From contig CAITEP010000031.1 of the NCBI GenBank assembly GCA_903891475.1, forward strand, positions 62,001-126,000: a stretch of DNA of 64,000 bases. Reading direction: 5' to 3'. The notes below the pieces were generated by a model that did not search any database, was not told where the DNA came from, and saw only the letters and a program-made list of their open reading frames with translations. A program made the position numbers and the translations under genes. This document shows, one piece after another, positions 9,547 through 18,978 of this stretch. The first letter of the stretch is position 1, and each line of letters opens with the position of its first letter. The stretch comes from an uncultured Mucilaginibacter sp. Its GTDB lineage: Bacteria; Bacteroidota; Bacteroidia; Sphingobacteriales; Sphingobacteriaceae.

Positions 9547-11010
9547 ATGACGGTTAGTATTTTAATTTTTTTACCGGTAATAGCAGCAGTTGCGGTTTTG
9601 TTTTTTAAAAACAACTTAGCAAAGCATATAGCTTTGGCATTTTCAGTAGCAGAGCTGGCTTTAACTGCCAACTTTTTATATAAATTTAATCCCGACGCTA
9701 CCACACAATTTGTGGTTGATATTCCGTGGATATCAAAATTCGGTATATTTTTTAATGCCGGTATTGATGGAATCAGTATGATAATGGTTTTGCTAACCAC
9801 TGTACTAGTTCCAATAATTATCTTGACTACTTACCATCACGATTATAAAAAGGCTGCCCCATTTTACGCTTTGATTTTATTTATGCAAGGTGCATTATTG
9901 GTAGTTTTTACAGCTTTAGATGGCTTTTTATTTTACGTGGGCTGGGAAGCCGCTCTTATACCAATTTATTTTATTTGCGCATTATGGGGCGGAGAAAACA
10001 GGATAAAAATCACCATTAAATTTTTTATCTATACTTTCTCAGGTTCGCTATTAATGTTGTTAGGTTTAATTTATTTATATTTTCAAAGCCCTGCCGGTAC
10101 TTTTGATATACATTCATTATATAATTTAACCATTGACGGGCATCATCAATCATGGGTATTTTGGGCATTTTTCCTGGCTTTCGCTATTAAAATGCCAATC
10201 TTTCCATTCCATACCTGGCAGCCAGATACCTATACATCGGCACCAAGTGCTGGAACTATGATGTTGGGTGGTATCATGTTAAAAATGGGTATTTATGGTG
10301 TTATCAGGTGGCTAATACCAATTGTTCCGGCTGGTTTCTTAGAATGGCGTTTCGTGGCAGTGGTGCTTTCAGTTATTGGAATCGTATATGCCTCTTTAAT
10401 TGCTTTTACCCAAAAAGACGGTAAACGTTTAGTTGCGTATTCATCCATTGCGCACGTAGGTTTAATTGCTGCAGGTGTATTCGTTTGGAGCCGGTTAGGT
10501 ATTCAGGGTGCTTTAATTCAAATGCTTAGTCACGGTATCAATGTAGTTGGCTTATTCTTTATTTGGGATATTATTAGTAGGAGATTAAATACCCGCGATT
10601 TAGGTCAATTGGGTGGCATTGCAAAAGTAGCACCAAAGTTTTCCTTGGCTTTCCTTATCATAGTTTTAGGCACAGTGGCTTTGCCGCTTACCAACGGTTT
10701 TGTAGGCGAGTTTTTATTATTACAAAGCATTTTTCATGCAAGCATTGTAGTAATGGCCTTTGCTGGTTTAACCCTCATATTTGGTGCGGTTTATATGCTT
10801 AGAATGTACAAAAAAACTATGCAAGGCGAACCAAATACTTTAACACTTACATTTACTGACATTTCAGGCTCCGAAGTTATTGCATTGGCTATAATTTGTA
10901 CACTAATGATTGTGATGGGAATTTTCCCACAGCCTATATTGCATATTTCTGAGGCTGCAGTTAATAATTTGGTTAATTCCGTAAATCTAAAATTCTCGCA
11001 AGTAAAATAA
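9547..11010 (+). CDS. nuoM: NADH-quinone oxidoreductase subunit M (antiporter-like)
   Basis: This 487-residue antiporter-like subunit sits next to NuoL in the membrane arm. Key features are the membrane glutamate in FYVGWEAALIPIYF, the motif FPFHTWQPDTYTSAPSAGTM and the KRLVAYSSIAHVG segment with channel Lys and His. The normal length for this family is about 480-510. The last base of its stop is the first base of nuoN. Confidence 0.96.
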   Translation: MTVSILIFLPVIAAVAVLFFKNNLAKHIALAFSVAELALTANFLYKFNPDATTQFVVDIPWISKFGIFFNAGIDGISMIMVLLTTVLVPIIILTTYHHDYKKAAPFYALILFMQGALLVVFTALDGFLFYVGWEAALIPIYFICALWGGENRIKITIKFFIYTFSGSLLMLLGLIYLYFQSPAGTFDIHSLYNLTIDGHHQSWVFWAFFLAFAIKMPIFPFHTWQPDTYTSAPSAGTMMLGGIMLKMGIYGVIRWLIPIVPAGFLEWRFVAVVLSVIGIVYASLIAFTQKDGKRLVAYSSIAHVGLIAAGVFVWSRLGIQGALIQMLSHGINVVGLFFIWDIISRRLNTRDLGQLGGIAKVAPKFSLAFLIIVLGTVALPLTNGFVGEFLLLQSIFHASIVVMAFAGLTLIFGAVYMLRMYKKTMQGEPNTLTLTFTDISGSEVIALAIICTLMIVMGIFPQPILHISEAAVNNLVNSVNLKFSQVK

Positions 11011-12392
11011 TGGAAACCCTCATTGTAATATCCGTATTACCTATATTTCTTTTATATTTTGGGTTGTTCAAGGCCACAAAATATTTATTACCTGTAACTA
11101 TATTCGGTTTGTTACTTGCTTTAGGTTTAGCCATATCGCATTGGAATGGCAACGCCCAACCTATTTATAGCGGGATGATGCTGTTTGATAAATATGCCAT
11201 CGCTTTTTCAGGAATAACCATTATATCAACTATTCTAATTATACTACTTTCGAAAGGCTATTTTGAAAAAATAAGCTCGCATATCGCCGAATATTACTCC
11301 ATTATTTTATTTGCTTTGGCTGGAATTATAGTGATGGTATCTTTCAATAATCTTACTATGTTGTTTATTGGCATCGAAATCATGTCAGTTAGCCTATATA
11401 TTTTAGCGGGAATAAAAAAGAGTGACTTCGCCTCAAACGAAGCCTCACTTAAATATTTTCTGATGGGTGCTTTTTCAACCGGCTTTTTGTTGTTTGGCAT
11501 TGCGCTTATTTACGGTGCAACCGGATCTTTTAATTTGGATGTGATACATGATTGGGTACTAAGCCATCAAGGTAAAGAGGTAGACCCAATGCTTTTTACA
11601 GGTATACTCTTAATAATAGTAGGGCTATGCTTTAAAGTAGGTGCCGCTCCATTCCATTTTTGGACTCCTGATGTTTATGAAGGATCGCCAACACTTATAA
11701 CCGCATTCATGTCTACAGTGGTTAAAACAGCAGGTTTTGCTGCCTTTTTACGATTGTTCTCCGCATGTTTCGTTCCTTTGGTTAATTTGTGGGTTCCTGT
11801 AATCATGATTTTAACTATACTTACCTTATTCATAGGTAATATTACCGCATTATACCAGCGAAGTTTTAAACGTATGCTTGCTTTTTCAAGTATATCGCAT
11901 GCAGGTTATATGTTATTTGCTATTATTGCCATTGGTTCAGGCTCGGCAAGTGCGGTATTAACATATGCAACATCTTATTCCATTGCTTCCATAATTGCTT
12001 TTGGTGGTTTAATTTTAGTAAGCGCCCAATCAGGCAGTGATAATTTAGAAAGCTTTAACGGTTTATCAAAAAAGAATCCTTTTTTGGCATTGGTGCTTAC
12101 CATTGCCATGTTATCATTGGCAGGTATCCCTTTAACTGCAGGCTTTATTGGTAAATTTTTCATGTTTGCAGGTGCCTTAAAGCAATATCAATACATATTG
12201 GTGCTATTAGCTGTTTTAAACGCCATTATTAGTATTTTCTACTACTTTAAGGTAATTATAGCCATGTATTTTAAAGAAGCAGATCGTGCCGAATTAACAA
12301 TCCCGCTGTTTTATAAAATTGTACTTGGTGTTTCGGCAGCTATTACCATCTTTATTGGTATTTTCCCGGCGTTTATTTTAAGCTTACTATAA
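11010..12392 (+). CDS. nuoN: NADH-quinone oxidoreductase subunit N (antiporter-like)
   Basis: The 460-residue product is the third antiporter-like pump subunit. It carries the TMLFIGIEIMSVSLYIL helix with the conserved Glu, the GAAPFHFWTPDVYEGSPT loop and FKRMLAFSSISHAGYML, each diagnostic of NuoN. It closes the nuo operon. No strong hairpin follows, and a DedA-family gene begins 58 bases later in the same direction. Confidence 0.95.
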   Translation: METLIVISVLPIFLLYFGLFKATKYLLPVTIFGLLLALGLAISHWNGNAQPIYSGMMLFDKYAIAFSGITIISTILIILLSKGYFEKISSHIAEYYSIILFALAGIIVMVSFNNLTMLFIGIEIMSVSLYILAGIKKSDFASNEASLKYFLMGAFSTGFLLFGIALIYGATGSFNLDVIHDWVLSHQGKEVDPMLFTGILLIIVGLCFKVGAAPFHFWTPDVYEGSPTLITAFMSTVVKTAGFAAFLRLFSACFVPLVNLWVPVIMILTILTLFIGNITALYQRSFKRMLAFSSISHAGYMLFAIIAIGSGSASAVLTYATSYSIASIIAFGGLILVSAQSGSDNLESFNGLSKKNPFLALVLTIAMLSLAGIPLTAGFIGKFFMFAGALKQYQYILVLLAVLNAIISIFYYFKVIIAMYFKEADRAELTIPLFYKIVLGVSAAITIFIGIFPAFILSLL

Positions 12393-12450
12393 ATTCTGTA
12401 ACAAAAGCATTACAAATTGATAATTAATTTTGTAGCTTTACAGAAAATGC

Positions 12451-13089
12451 ATGCATAATTTTGGGGAATATATCCAATATATAACTAATGCCCAATCAAT
12501 TATAAGTTTGGGGTTTTATGCCTTACTTATTGTGGTTTTTGCGGAAACTGGTCTGTTTTTTGGTTTCTTCCTACCCGGCGATTATTTGTTGTTTATGTCA
12601 GGATTATTTTGCTCAACCGGTACTATTCAACAGTCTATTTATACGCTTGTAATTTCGCTTATTGTAGCGGGTGTTTTAGGTAATTACGTAGGCTATTGGT
12701 TTGGCTACCGTACCGGGCATAAACTATTCAACAAAAACAACTCCCTTTTCTTTAAAAAACAATATGTTGAGCTTGCTAAAGACTTTTACGCCAAACACGG
12801 TGCGTCGGCATTAGTTTTAGGAAGATTTTTCCCCATAATTAGAACTTTTGCACCTATCTTTGCAGGTATTGTAAAAGTTGATATTAAAAAATTCAGCTTA
12901 TATAATTTTTTGGGTAGTATAGCTTGGGTAAGTACGTTTACATTATCAGGCTATTTTTTAGGGCAACGTTTTCCTGAATTAAAAAACTACATTGAATATA
13001 TTATTTTAGGGCTCATTGTTGTAACATCAATTCCCTTAATAATAACTTTTTTTAGATTAAGAATGCATTCTACCGAAAATATTAAATAA
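12451..13089 (+). CDS. DedA/SNARE-associated family membrane protein
   Basis: This 212-residue polytopic protein of the DedA family is thought to move lipids or lipid carriers across the inner membrane. Diagnostic parts are the early FGFFLPGDYLLFMSG segment, GNYVGYWFGYRTG with the following basic stretch, and FLGRFFPIIRTFAPIFAG, which holds the conserved arginine and proline used for transport. An upstream ATG at 12446 runs straight into a stop, so the ATG at 12451 is used. A TAATTTTG element at 12425 matches the -7 promoter consensus but lacks a clear -33 box. Confidence 0.88.
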   Translation: MHNFGEYIQYITNAQSIISLGFYALLIVVFAETGLFFGFFLPGDYLLFMSGLFCSTGTIQQSIYTLVISLIVAGVLGNYVGYWFGYRTGHKLFNKNNSLFFKKQYVELAKDFYAKHGASALVLGRFFPIIRTFAPIFAGIVKVDIKKFSLYNFLGSIAWVSTFTLSGYFLGQRFPELKNYIEYIILGLIVVTSIPLIITFFRLRMHSTENIK

Positions 13090-13106
13090 TTAAACTACTT
13101 TTTTAA

Positions 13107-13673
13107 ATGAGTACACAACATCCATGGCACCAAGTTTCAATGGGGAATAATGTTCCTGAAATTGTAAACGCGATCATCGAAATTCCAAAAGGTTCAAAAG
13201 CAAAATACGAAATTGATAAAGATTCAGGCCTGTTGAAGTTGGACCGTGTGCTGTTTTCTTCTGTAATGTACCCCGCTAACTATGGTTTTATCCCTCAAAC
13301 TTATTGCGATGATAACGACCCTTTAGATATTCTAGTATTATGCTCTATCGATGTTTTCCCGATGTCAATAATAGAGGCAAAGGTAATTGGTGTAATGCAC
13401 ATGGTTGATAACGGCGAACAGGATGATAAAATTATAGCGGTTGCTAAAAATGATATGTCGGTAAATTACATCAATGATTTGGCCGAACTTCCCCCACATG
13501 CTATGACAGAAATTGTACGCTTTTTTAAAGATTACAAAAAACTGGAAGGTAAAAACGTAACTATTGAGCACCTTTTAGGTAAACGTTATGCTCATAAAGT
13601 TATAATGGAAAGTATTGAACTTTATAAGTCAACCTTTCCTTCTTCTCAACAAGAATTAATACATGGTGCCTAA
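13107..13673 (+). CDS. ppa: Inorganic pyrophosphatase, family I
   Basis: The 188-residue soluble enzyme hydrolyses pyrophosphate to phosphate. The family I metal-binding signature DNDPLD is at about residues 72-77, preceded by [13 protein letters not shown], and further conserved acidic residues follow in [12 protein letters not shown]. Length suits a prokaryotic family I enzyme. The following CNNM gene starts within its last eleven bases, so the pair is probably co-translated. Confidence 0.94.
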   Translation: MSTQHPWHQVSMGNNVPEIVNAIIEIPKGSKAKYEIDKDSGLLKLDRVLFSSVMYPANYGFIPQTYCDDNDPLDILVLCSIDVFPMSIIEAKVIGVMHMVDNGEQDDKIIAVAKNDMSVNYINDLAELPPHAMTEIVRFFKDYKKLEGKNVTIEHLLGKRYAHKVIMESIELYKSTFPSSQQELIHGA

Positions 13674-14997
13674 TCAGGACATAAGCGGTTTATATATATT
13701 CCTTACCTTTTTTTTGGTATTGCTCAATGGTTTTTTTGTAGCTGCCGAATTTGCTATGGTAAGGGTTCGTGGCTCTCAAATTGAACTTCAGGCCAAGGCA
13801 GGAAGTGGCGTTGCCAAAATAGCAAGGTCAATTATGCAAAACCTTGATGGCTATTTAGCAGCCACCCAGCTAGGAATTACTATTGCTTCCTTGGGTCTTG
13901 GATGGGTTGGTCAGGAAGTAGTTACTGCAATCATTCTTAAAGGATTCTCATTAATTGGTTTAACCGCATCTGGCTTTATAGTTAACACCAGCCATGTGGT
14001 AGCTTTTGCCCTGATAACCATTTTACATATAGTTTTTGGAGAGTTGGCACCTAAAACAATCGCCATTCAACGGTCGGTGGGTACTATCATGACCATCTCT
14101 GTTCCGCTCCGGTTTTTCTTTATTGTTTTTAAACCGTTGATATGGATGCTAAATGGTTTTGCTAATTTTATCTTAAATCTGCTAGGCATCAATCCAAAAG
14201 AGGTTGAAACATACCACAGTTCCGAAGAGTTACAATATTTGCTAGAGCAAGGTAAAGAAACCGGCGCCATCGACTCGAACGAGCATGAGCTGATACAAAA
14301 TGTATTTGATTTTAACGAGCGCGTGGTAAAAAATATCATGGTACCCCGTACCAAAATATCTGGGCTCGATATCAATACCACGCAAAATGAGTTGATAGAG
14401 ATTTTGGTTTCGGAAGGTTACTCACGCATGCCTGTTTATGACGATGTAATTGATAAGATAATAGGTATTGTACACGCTAAAGACATTCTACCGCTTTTGG
14501 CTCGTGATACACCTATTGTTTTAAAAGACATTATTAGAAAGCCTTATTTTGTGCCGGAGACTAAAAAAATAAATGATTTGATGGCCGAATTACAACAAAA
14601 ACGCATTCAAATAGCCATTGTATTAGATGAGTTTGGCGGAACTGCTGGTATGGTAACCCTGGAAGATATAGTGGAAGAATTGGTAGGAGAGATACAGGAT
14701 GAGTTTGACGAGGAAAAACCAATTGTTGAAAAGGTAAATGAATTTGAATTTATTGTAAACGCCTTGGCACCTATTTACGATGTGAATGAGCACCTGCCGC
14801 ATGATTTACCCGAAGATGGCGATTATGATACGGTTTCGGGCTGGTTGGGCGATATTTTTGGAAAAATTCCTGAAGTTGGCGAACAAAAGGAAGCCAATGG
14901 CTATAACATAACAGTATTAAAAAAATCCGATCAAAACATTGAGTCGGTAAAACTCGAACTGCTTTTAAGTGAAGAAGATGTTGTAGATTTACATTAA
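13663..14997 (+). CDS. CNNM/CorC-family transporter with CBS domains (hemolysin-like)
   Basis: This 444-residue membrane protein has the standard three parts: an N-terminal CNNM (DUF21) domain with about four helices to residue 170, a CBS-domain pair at roughly 210-340 ([24 protein letters not shown]), and a C-terminal CorC/HlyC domain after [25 protein letters not shown]. Family members export or balance Mg2+ or Co2+. The gliding protein GldE of Flavobacterium belongs to the same family, but here context does not tie it to gliding. The ATG overlaps the ppa stop by eleven bases. Confidence 0.88.
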   Translation: MVPNQDISGLYIFLTFFLVLLNGFFVAAEFAMVRVRGSQIELQAKAGSGVAKIARSIMQNLDGYLAATQLGITIASLGLGWVGQEVVTAIILKGFSLIGLTASGFIVNTSHVVAFALITILHIVFGELAPKTIAIQRSVGTIMTISVPLRFFFIVFKPLIWMLNGFANFILNLLGINPKEVETYHSSEELQYLLEQGKETGAIDSNEHELIQNVFDFNERVVKNIMVPRTKISGLDINTTQNELIEILVSEGYSRMPVYDDVIDKIIGIVHAKDILPLLARDTPIVLKDIIRKPYFVPETKKINDLMAELQQKRIQIAIVLDEFGGTAGMVTLEDIVEELVGEIQDEFDEEKPIVEKVNEFEFIVNALAPIYDVNEHLPHDLPEDGDYDTVSGWLGDIFGKIPEVGEQKEANGYNITVLKKSDQNIESVKLELLLSEEDVVDLH

Positions 14998-15009
14998 TCT
15001 TCCATTGCA

Positions 15010-15720
15010 ATGCACCTTTTTTATACACCCGATATCAATGAAAATAGTAGCGAGTACCTTTTAAACGAAGAGGAAAGCCGCCATTGCATCAGTGTACTCC
15101 GTTTAACAGTTGATAGCCAAATATACCTAATTGATGGTAAGGGGACTTTTTATACCGCTAAAATCATAGCTGCATCCCCCAAAAAAACTTTACTGCAAAT
15201 AATTTCGTTTACCAAAGAGTTTAATAAAAGAAATCATTATTTGCACATAGCTGTTGCCCCAACAAAAAATATAGATAGGTTAGAGTGGTTTTTAGAAAAA
15301 GCTACCGAAATTGGTATTGATGAAATTACACCAATAATTTGCGAAAGGTCCGAAAGGAAAGAAGTGAAAACAGATAGGCTAAACAAAATAATTATAGCGG
15401 CTATTAAGCAATCGGGCAATACCTATGTACCCAAGTTGAATGAGGCTATTGGTTTCAAAAACTTTTTAAAGTTGAATCATAGCAACAGCCAGAAATTTAT
15501 AGCGCATTGTGAGGAATCTACAAAGACTGATTTAAAAGCGGAACTTATACTATATAATCATTACACTATATTAATTGGTCCTGAAGGCGATTTTGCCTTA
15601 CCCGAAATTACTGAAGCTAATAATGCGGGGTATAAAAATATTACCTTAGGCAACAGCAGGCTGCGTACCGAAACCGCCGCATTAGCCGCTTGTTTTGAAG
15701 TGAATTTTTTAAATAGATAG
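15010..15720 (+). CDS. rsmE: 16S rRNA (uracil(1498)-N(3))-methyltransferase
   Basis: The 236-residue SPOUT-fold methyltransferase modifies U1498 of 16S rRNA. The C-terminal SAM-binding knot is recognisable from LIGPEGDFALPEI and LGNSRLRTETAALAA, and the middle has the EKATEIGIDEITPIICERSER stretch typical of RsmE. The N-terminal PUA-like domain covers about residues 1-70. It starts 12 bases after the CNNM gene and is followed after one base by the DUF4159 gene, so the three are likely one transcript. Confidence 0.93.
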   Translation: MHLFYTPDINENSSEYLLNEEESRHCISVLRLTVDSQIYLIDGKGTFYTAKIIAASPKKTLLQIISFTKEFNKRNHYLHIAVAPTKNIDRLEWFLEKATEIGIDEITPIICERSERKEVKTDRLNKIIIAAIKQSGNTYVPKLNEAIGFKNFLKLNHSNSQKFIAHCEESTKTDLKAELILYNHYTILIGPEGDFALPEITEANNAGYKNITLGNSRLRTETAALAACFEVNFLNR

Positions 15721-15721
15721 T

Positions 15722-16387
15722 ATGAAAAACCTTTGGCTTATTTTAATTATTTGTTTGGCTACGCCCTTGGCGAGTAGTTTTAATGTGCCTACCTATAAAA
15801 TGGCCAAGCTAAAATACAATGGAGGAGGTGATTGGTATGGCGACCGGACCGCTTTGCCTAATTTAATTAGTTTTTGTAACGAAAACCTAAAAACAAACTT
15901 TCAAACAACTGATGAGGTGGTTGAAGTAGGAAGCATAGAATTATTCAATTATCCTTTTATTTTTATGACGGGGCATGGAAACGTTATTTTTTCTGATCAA
16001 GAAGCCAAAAACCTACGCAAATATTTAATTGCCGGTGGCTTTCTGCATATTGATGATAATTATGGCTTAGACCAGTTTATTCGACCGCAAATGAAAAAGG
16101 TATTTCCAGAACTTGATTTTGTTGAATTACCCCTTAACCACCCAATTTATCACCAAAAATTCAACTTCCCACTTGGCTTGCCAAAAATTCATGAACACGA
16201 TGGGAAGCGTCCACAAGGTTTTGGGCTAATTTATAAAGGTAAGCTAGTTTGTTTTTATACCTATGAATGCGATTTAGGTAACGGTTGGGAAGATTTTGGT
16301 ACATATGCCGGCGACACCCAGGAAAATAGACTAAAGGCGTTAAAAATGGGCTCAAACCTTATTCAATATGTTTTAACTCAGCAATAA
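15722..16387 (+). CDS. DUF4159 domain-containing secreted protein
   Basis: The 221-residue product has a cleavable signal peptide (about residues 1-19) followed by a single DUF4159 domain. Recognised features are KLKYNGGGDWYGDRTALPNL near the start, the FMTGHGN loop, GGFLHIDDNYGLD and the ending with GWEDFGTYAGD. The fold is related to class I amidotransferase-like domains, but the function is unknown. It follows rsmE by one base. Bacteroidota often encode such a protein; nothing in the sequence shows an active site. Confidence 0.8.
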   Translation: MKNLWLILIICLATPLASSFNVPTYKMAKLKYNGGGDWYGDRTALPNLISFCNENLKTNFQTTDEVVEVGSIELFNYPFIFMTGHGNVIFSDQEAKNLRKYLIAGGFLHIDDNYGLDQFIRPQMKKVFPELDFVELPLNHPIYHQKFNFPLGLPKIHEHDGKRPQGFGLIYKGKLVCFYTYECDLGNGWEDFGTYAGDTQENRLKALKMGSNLIQYVLTQQ

Positions 16388-16448
16388 ATAAGCTACTTTC
16401 TGATTCATTTTTTATCCCTTTTTTTTAGCTAAATTAGTATCAAATTTT

Positions 16449-16946
16449 ATGTTGCAAATAAATATCAATAACAAATACAACCTTGAGCTAAGCCATACAG
16501 ATAAAGGAGTGTTGGTAAATAGCATTTTGTTAGAGGCTGATATAGTTAAGATAAATGATACAAACTGGCATATAATAAGCAACTTCAAATCGTACAATGT
16601 TGAATTGATTAGTTTTAATAAAGTACAAAAGATAGGTAGTTTTAAAATTAATGGTAATTTATATAATGTAACAGCTAAAGATGGATTTGATATCCTGCTC
16701 GATAAATTAGGGATAAACTATACCAACACTACAAAACTTACCGAAGTAAAGGCGCCAATGCCGGGGTTGGTATTACATGTGTTTGTTGCCGACGGCATGG
16801 AGGTAAAGAAGGGAGATAATTTATTTACACTCGAAGCCATGAAAATGGAAAATATTATCAAATCAACTTCTGATATGGTGATTAAATTGGTTAAAATAAA
16901 ACCAGGTGATAAGGTGGAGAAAAATCAGGTATTAATTGTTATCTAA
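16449..16946 (+). CDS. Biotin carboxyl carrier (biotinyl-lipoyl) domain protein
   Basis: This 165-residue protein ends in a biotinyl domain (about residues 98-165) with the biotin-attachment site EAMKMEN, Lys132 being the modified residue, and the family's VKAPMPGLVLHVFV start. The N-terminal 90 residues resemble the linker part of acyl-CoA carboxylase subunits. It probably carries carboxybiotin for an acyl-CoA carboxylase (acetyl-, propionyl- or methylcrotonyl-type), but the partner subunits are not encoded here, so the substrate cannot be named. A strong terminator follows. Confidence 0.85.
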   Translation: MLQININNKYNLELSHTDKGVLVNSILLEADIVKINDTNWHIISNFKSYNVELISFNKVQKIGSFKINGNLYNVTAKDGFDILLDKLGINYTNTTKLTEVKAPMPGLVLHVFVADGMEVKKGDNLFTLEAMKMENIIKSTSDMVIKLVKIKPGDKVEKNQVLIVI

Positions 16947-16952
16947 AAAATT

Positions 16953-17000
16953 AAAAGGCATAAAAAAAGCGGTTATTTAACCGCTTTTTTTATGCCTTTT
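16953..17000. terminator. Bidirectional intrinsic terminator between biotin-carrier gene and gldJ
   Basis: A 48-base inverted repeat has 23-base perfectly complementary arms around a TT centre. The inner stem GCGGTTA/TAACCGC is flanked by A7 on one side and T7 on the other, so it works in both directions. It separates two convergent genes. Confidence 0.93.
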
Positions 17001-17013
17001 AATGTAAATTTAA

Positions 17014-18774
17014 TTAGTTAGATTTTACTTTATTTACTTTAGCTTTTTTAACCAGGAAGTGTGGTTTATTAGTAAGTACAACTTCCGGAGCTCCTACTAA
17101 GGTCATGGCACAACGGAAACCAATTTCGGCGCTTGAATCATCTTCATCTAAGAATCTTCTTGCCGCAGGGTTTAACCAAAAAGCTAAATCATTCCATGAA
17201 CCACCCTTGTATACTTTTGATTTATCATGTACTAAGGTAGTAGTACCATATAGAGCTGGGTTAACAGGATCGCCTACACTTCTTTTATCCGGATTAAATG
17301 CACCCCCATCTAAAGATTGGTTTGCACCCGATCCGCTAACATTTAGTGATAAAACATCCGGAGCTGGAGCAGCGGCCGTAGCCGGAGTAGTTCCGTCAGT
17401 GGCTGGTGTTGTTGGCGGAGCGGCTGCGGCTGCGGCTGCAGCCGCGGCATCGGCCTGAGCTTTTTGAGCTGCTAATAACTCGCTATACTTCATCTTTTTA
17501 GCTGAAGGTGCTGGTTCTAAAATAGGATGACCGTATTTATCTTTAGCGTATGTTCCTTTGGTAGCGTCTGATAAACGTTTGCTGGTATATTGACTACCTC
17601 TGTATGGATTAAAATCTTCAAATTCTTCAAACGAAGTTTGCCTGTAAGTATCCTCAACCCATTCATTTACGTTACCAGCCATGTTGTACAAGCCAAAATC
17701 ATTAGGTTGGAATGACCTAACAGGAGCAGTAATATCAGCCTTATCATTCAAATAACCTGCAACACCTGCGTTATCACCGTTTCCACGTTTAAAGTTGGCA
17801 AGTAATAAACCTTGGGTTGACCTTTGAGCTGATCGAAGACTTAAACCATTCCAAGGATAAATTCTACCCTCATTTATATTTTCAAGATTAGTATTTCCAA
17901 TTAATGCTAGTGCAGCATATTCCCATTCTGCTTCTGATGGAAGACGATAAGCTTGCTTAAGGATACCATCTTCTAAACGAACTGGCCTTACCGGAGTGCT
18001 GGCTCCTTTTTTATCAGTTCCAGTTGATTTGGCGTTAGGATCCAAATTTTGCATCATATTTTTTCCGTCATATCCCGGACCTGTTAATTGTCCATTTAAA
18101 TAAATATCTGTATTAAACGGTTGAGATGGCGCTTTGCTGGTAGCAGGTGCAGCAGTTTTTGAATCTTTTCTGGCAACAGGAGTAGCTCCTCCGCCATTCA
18201 ATTCTTTCCACGATGTTAAACGACCAGTAGAGCGTAATATATTTTCGTTCACACGATCTGTTCTCCATTTACAATATTCTTGTGCCTGATCCCATGAAAC
18301 ACCAACAACCGGGTAATCTTGAAAGGCCGGATGCCTTAAGTAATTGTCAACATATGGTTCGTTGTATGAAAGCGGCCTGCGCCAAACCAATGTATCAGGT
18401 AAAGCATTGTAGTATACTTCACGGTCACCAGGATATGAAACACTAATCCAATGTAAATAATCAAGCCAATCTTGGTTAGATACTTCTGTTTCGTCCATAT
18501 AAAATGATGGTACTGTTACTCTTCTGCGAGCATTGTTAAAATCATATGAAACATCTTGGTTGGCACTACCACCTAAAACAAAAGTACCACCTTCTATTGG
18601 AACCAAGCCTGGCCCGGGAGTTGGATGCGTTTTTTTAAACCTAATAAATCCACCAGTATTTTTATCGTTGTACGAAATCCCGGTTTTCTCAGATACCTGA
18701 TGTTTACTGCAGCTACTCATAAATGTACCTATAGCAGATAGCACAATAGCAGTTTTAGTAAATAGTCCTTTCAT
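17014..18774 (-). CDS. gldJ: Gliding motility lipoprotein GldJ (formylglycine-generating-enzyme-like fold)
   Basis: The protein is 586 residues when started at the ATG at 18774; 26 further upstream codons are open but lack a sensible start. It has a lipoprotein signal ending in TFMSSC (Cys22), then an SUMF1/formylglycine-generating-enzyme-type domain with GGTFVLGGSA, SFYMDETEVSNQDWLDYL, YRLPSEAEWEYAA, NVNEWVEDTYR and RGGSW-like KGGSWNDLAFWL, ending in IGFRCAM. GldJ is needed for gliding and type IX secretion and stabilises GldK-N. An unusual low-complexity insert, an alanine run followed by Pro/Thr/Ala repeats, lies between the last two domain blocks. It is divergent from porV. Confidence 0.88.
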   Translation of the reverse strand: MKGLFTKTAIVLSAIGTFMSSCSKHQVSEKTGISYNDKNTGGFIRFKKTHPTPGPGLVPIEGGTFVLGGSANQDVSYDFNNARRRVTVPSFYMDETEVSNQDWLDYLHWISVSYPGDREVYYNALPDTLVWRRPLSYNEPYVDNYLRHPAFQDYPVVGVSWDQAQEYCKWRTDRVNENILRSTGRLTSWKELNGGGATPVARKDSKTAAPATSKAPSQPFNTDIYLNGQLTGPGYDGKNMMQNLDPNAKSTGTDKKGASTPVRPVRLEDGILKQAYRLPSEAEWEYAALALIGNTNLENINEGRIYPWNGLSLRSAQRSTQGLLLANFKRGNGDNAGVAGYLNDKADITAPVRSFQPNDFGLYNMAGNVNEWVEDTYRQTSFEEFEDFNPYRGSQYTSKRLSDATKGTYAKDKYGHPILEPAPSAKKMKYSELLAAQKAQADAAAAAAAAAAPPTTPATDGTTPATAAAPAPDVLSLNVSGSGANQSLDGGAFNPDKRSVGDPVNPALYGTTTLVHDKSKVYKGGSWNDLAFWLNPAARRFLDEDDSSAEIGFRCAMTLVGAPEVVLTNKPHFLVKKAKVNKVKSN

Positions 18775-18942
18775 ATATTCAATTTTTTTATGCGGTAAAT
18801 GTAAATAAATAAATTTAAAAAGTATAATTAATATAACAAAATCAATTTTCAAAACATAAATGTACGACTAATACGGATAAAATAAAAATATGTTGTTCTA
18901 AAAATTTAGATATACTGAAAAATAGGTTTTAACGTTAAAGTG

Positions 18943-18973
18943 TTTGACTTAATTCTTTATTTTATTTAATTTG
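18943..18973 (+). promoter_or_regulatory. Candidate promoter of porV
   Basis: A TTTG box at 18943-18946 is followed after 20 bases by TAATTTG, a one-base-short version of the TAnnTTTG -7 element of Bacteroidota. The porV ATG lies five bases beyond, so a transcript from here would have almost no leader. The spacing is right but the -7 element is imperfect. Confidence 0.4.
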
Positions 18974-18978
18974 CACCT

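Noticed and set aside
17105..17458. Long open frame opposite the gldJ alanine-rich insert
   Set aside because: It is the mirror of an alanine/proline-coding GC-rich stretch, has no start context and no family sequence.
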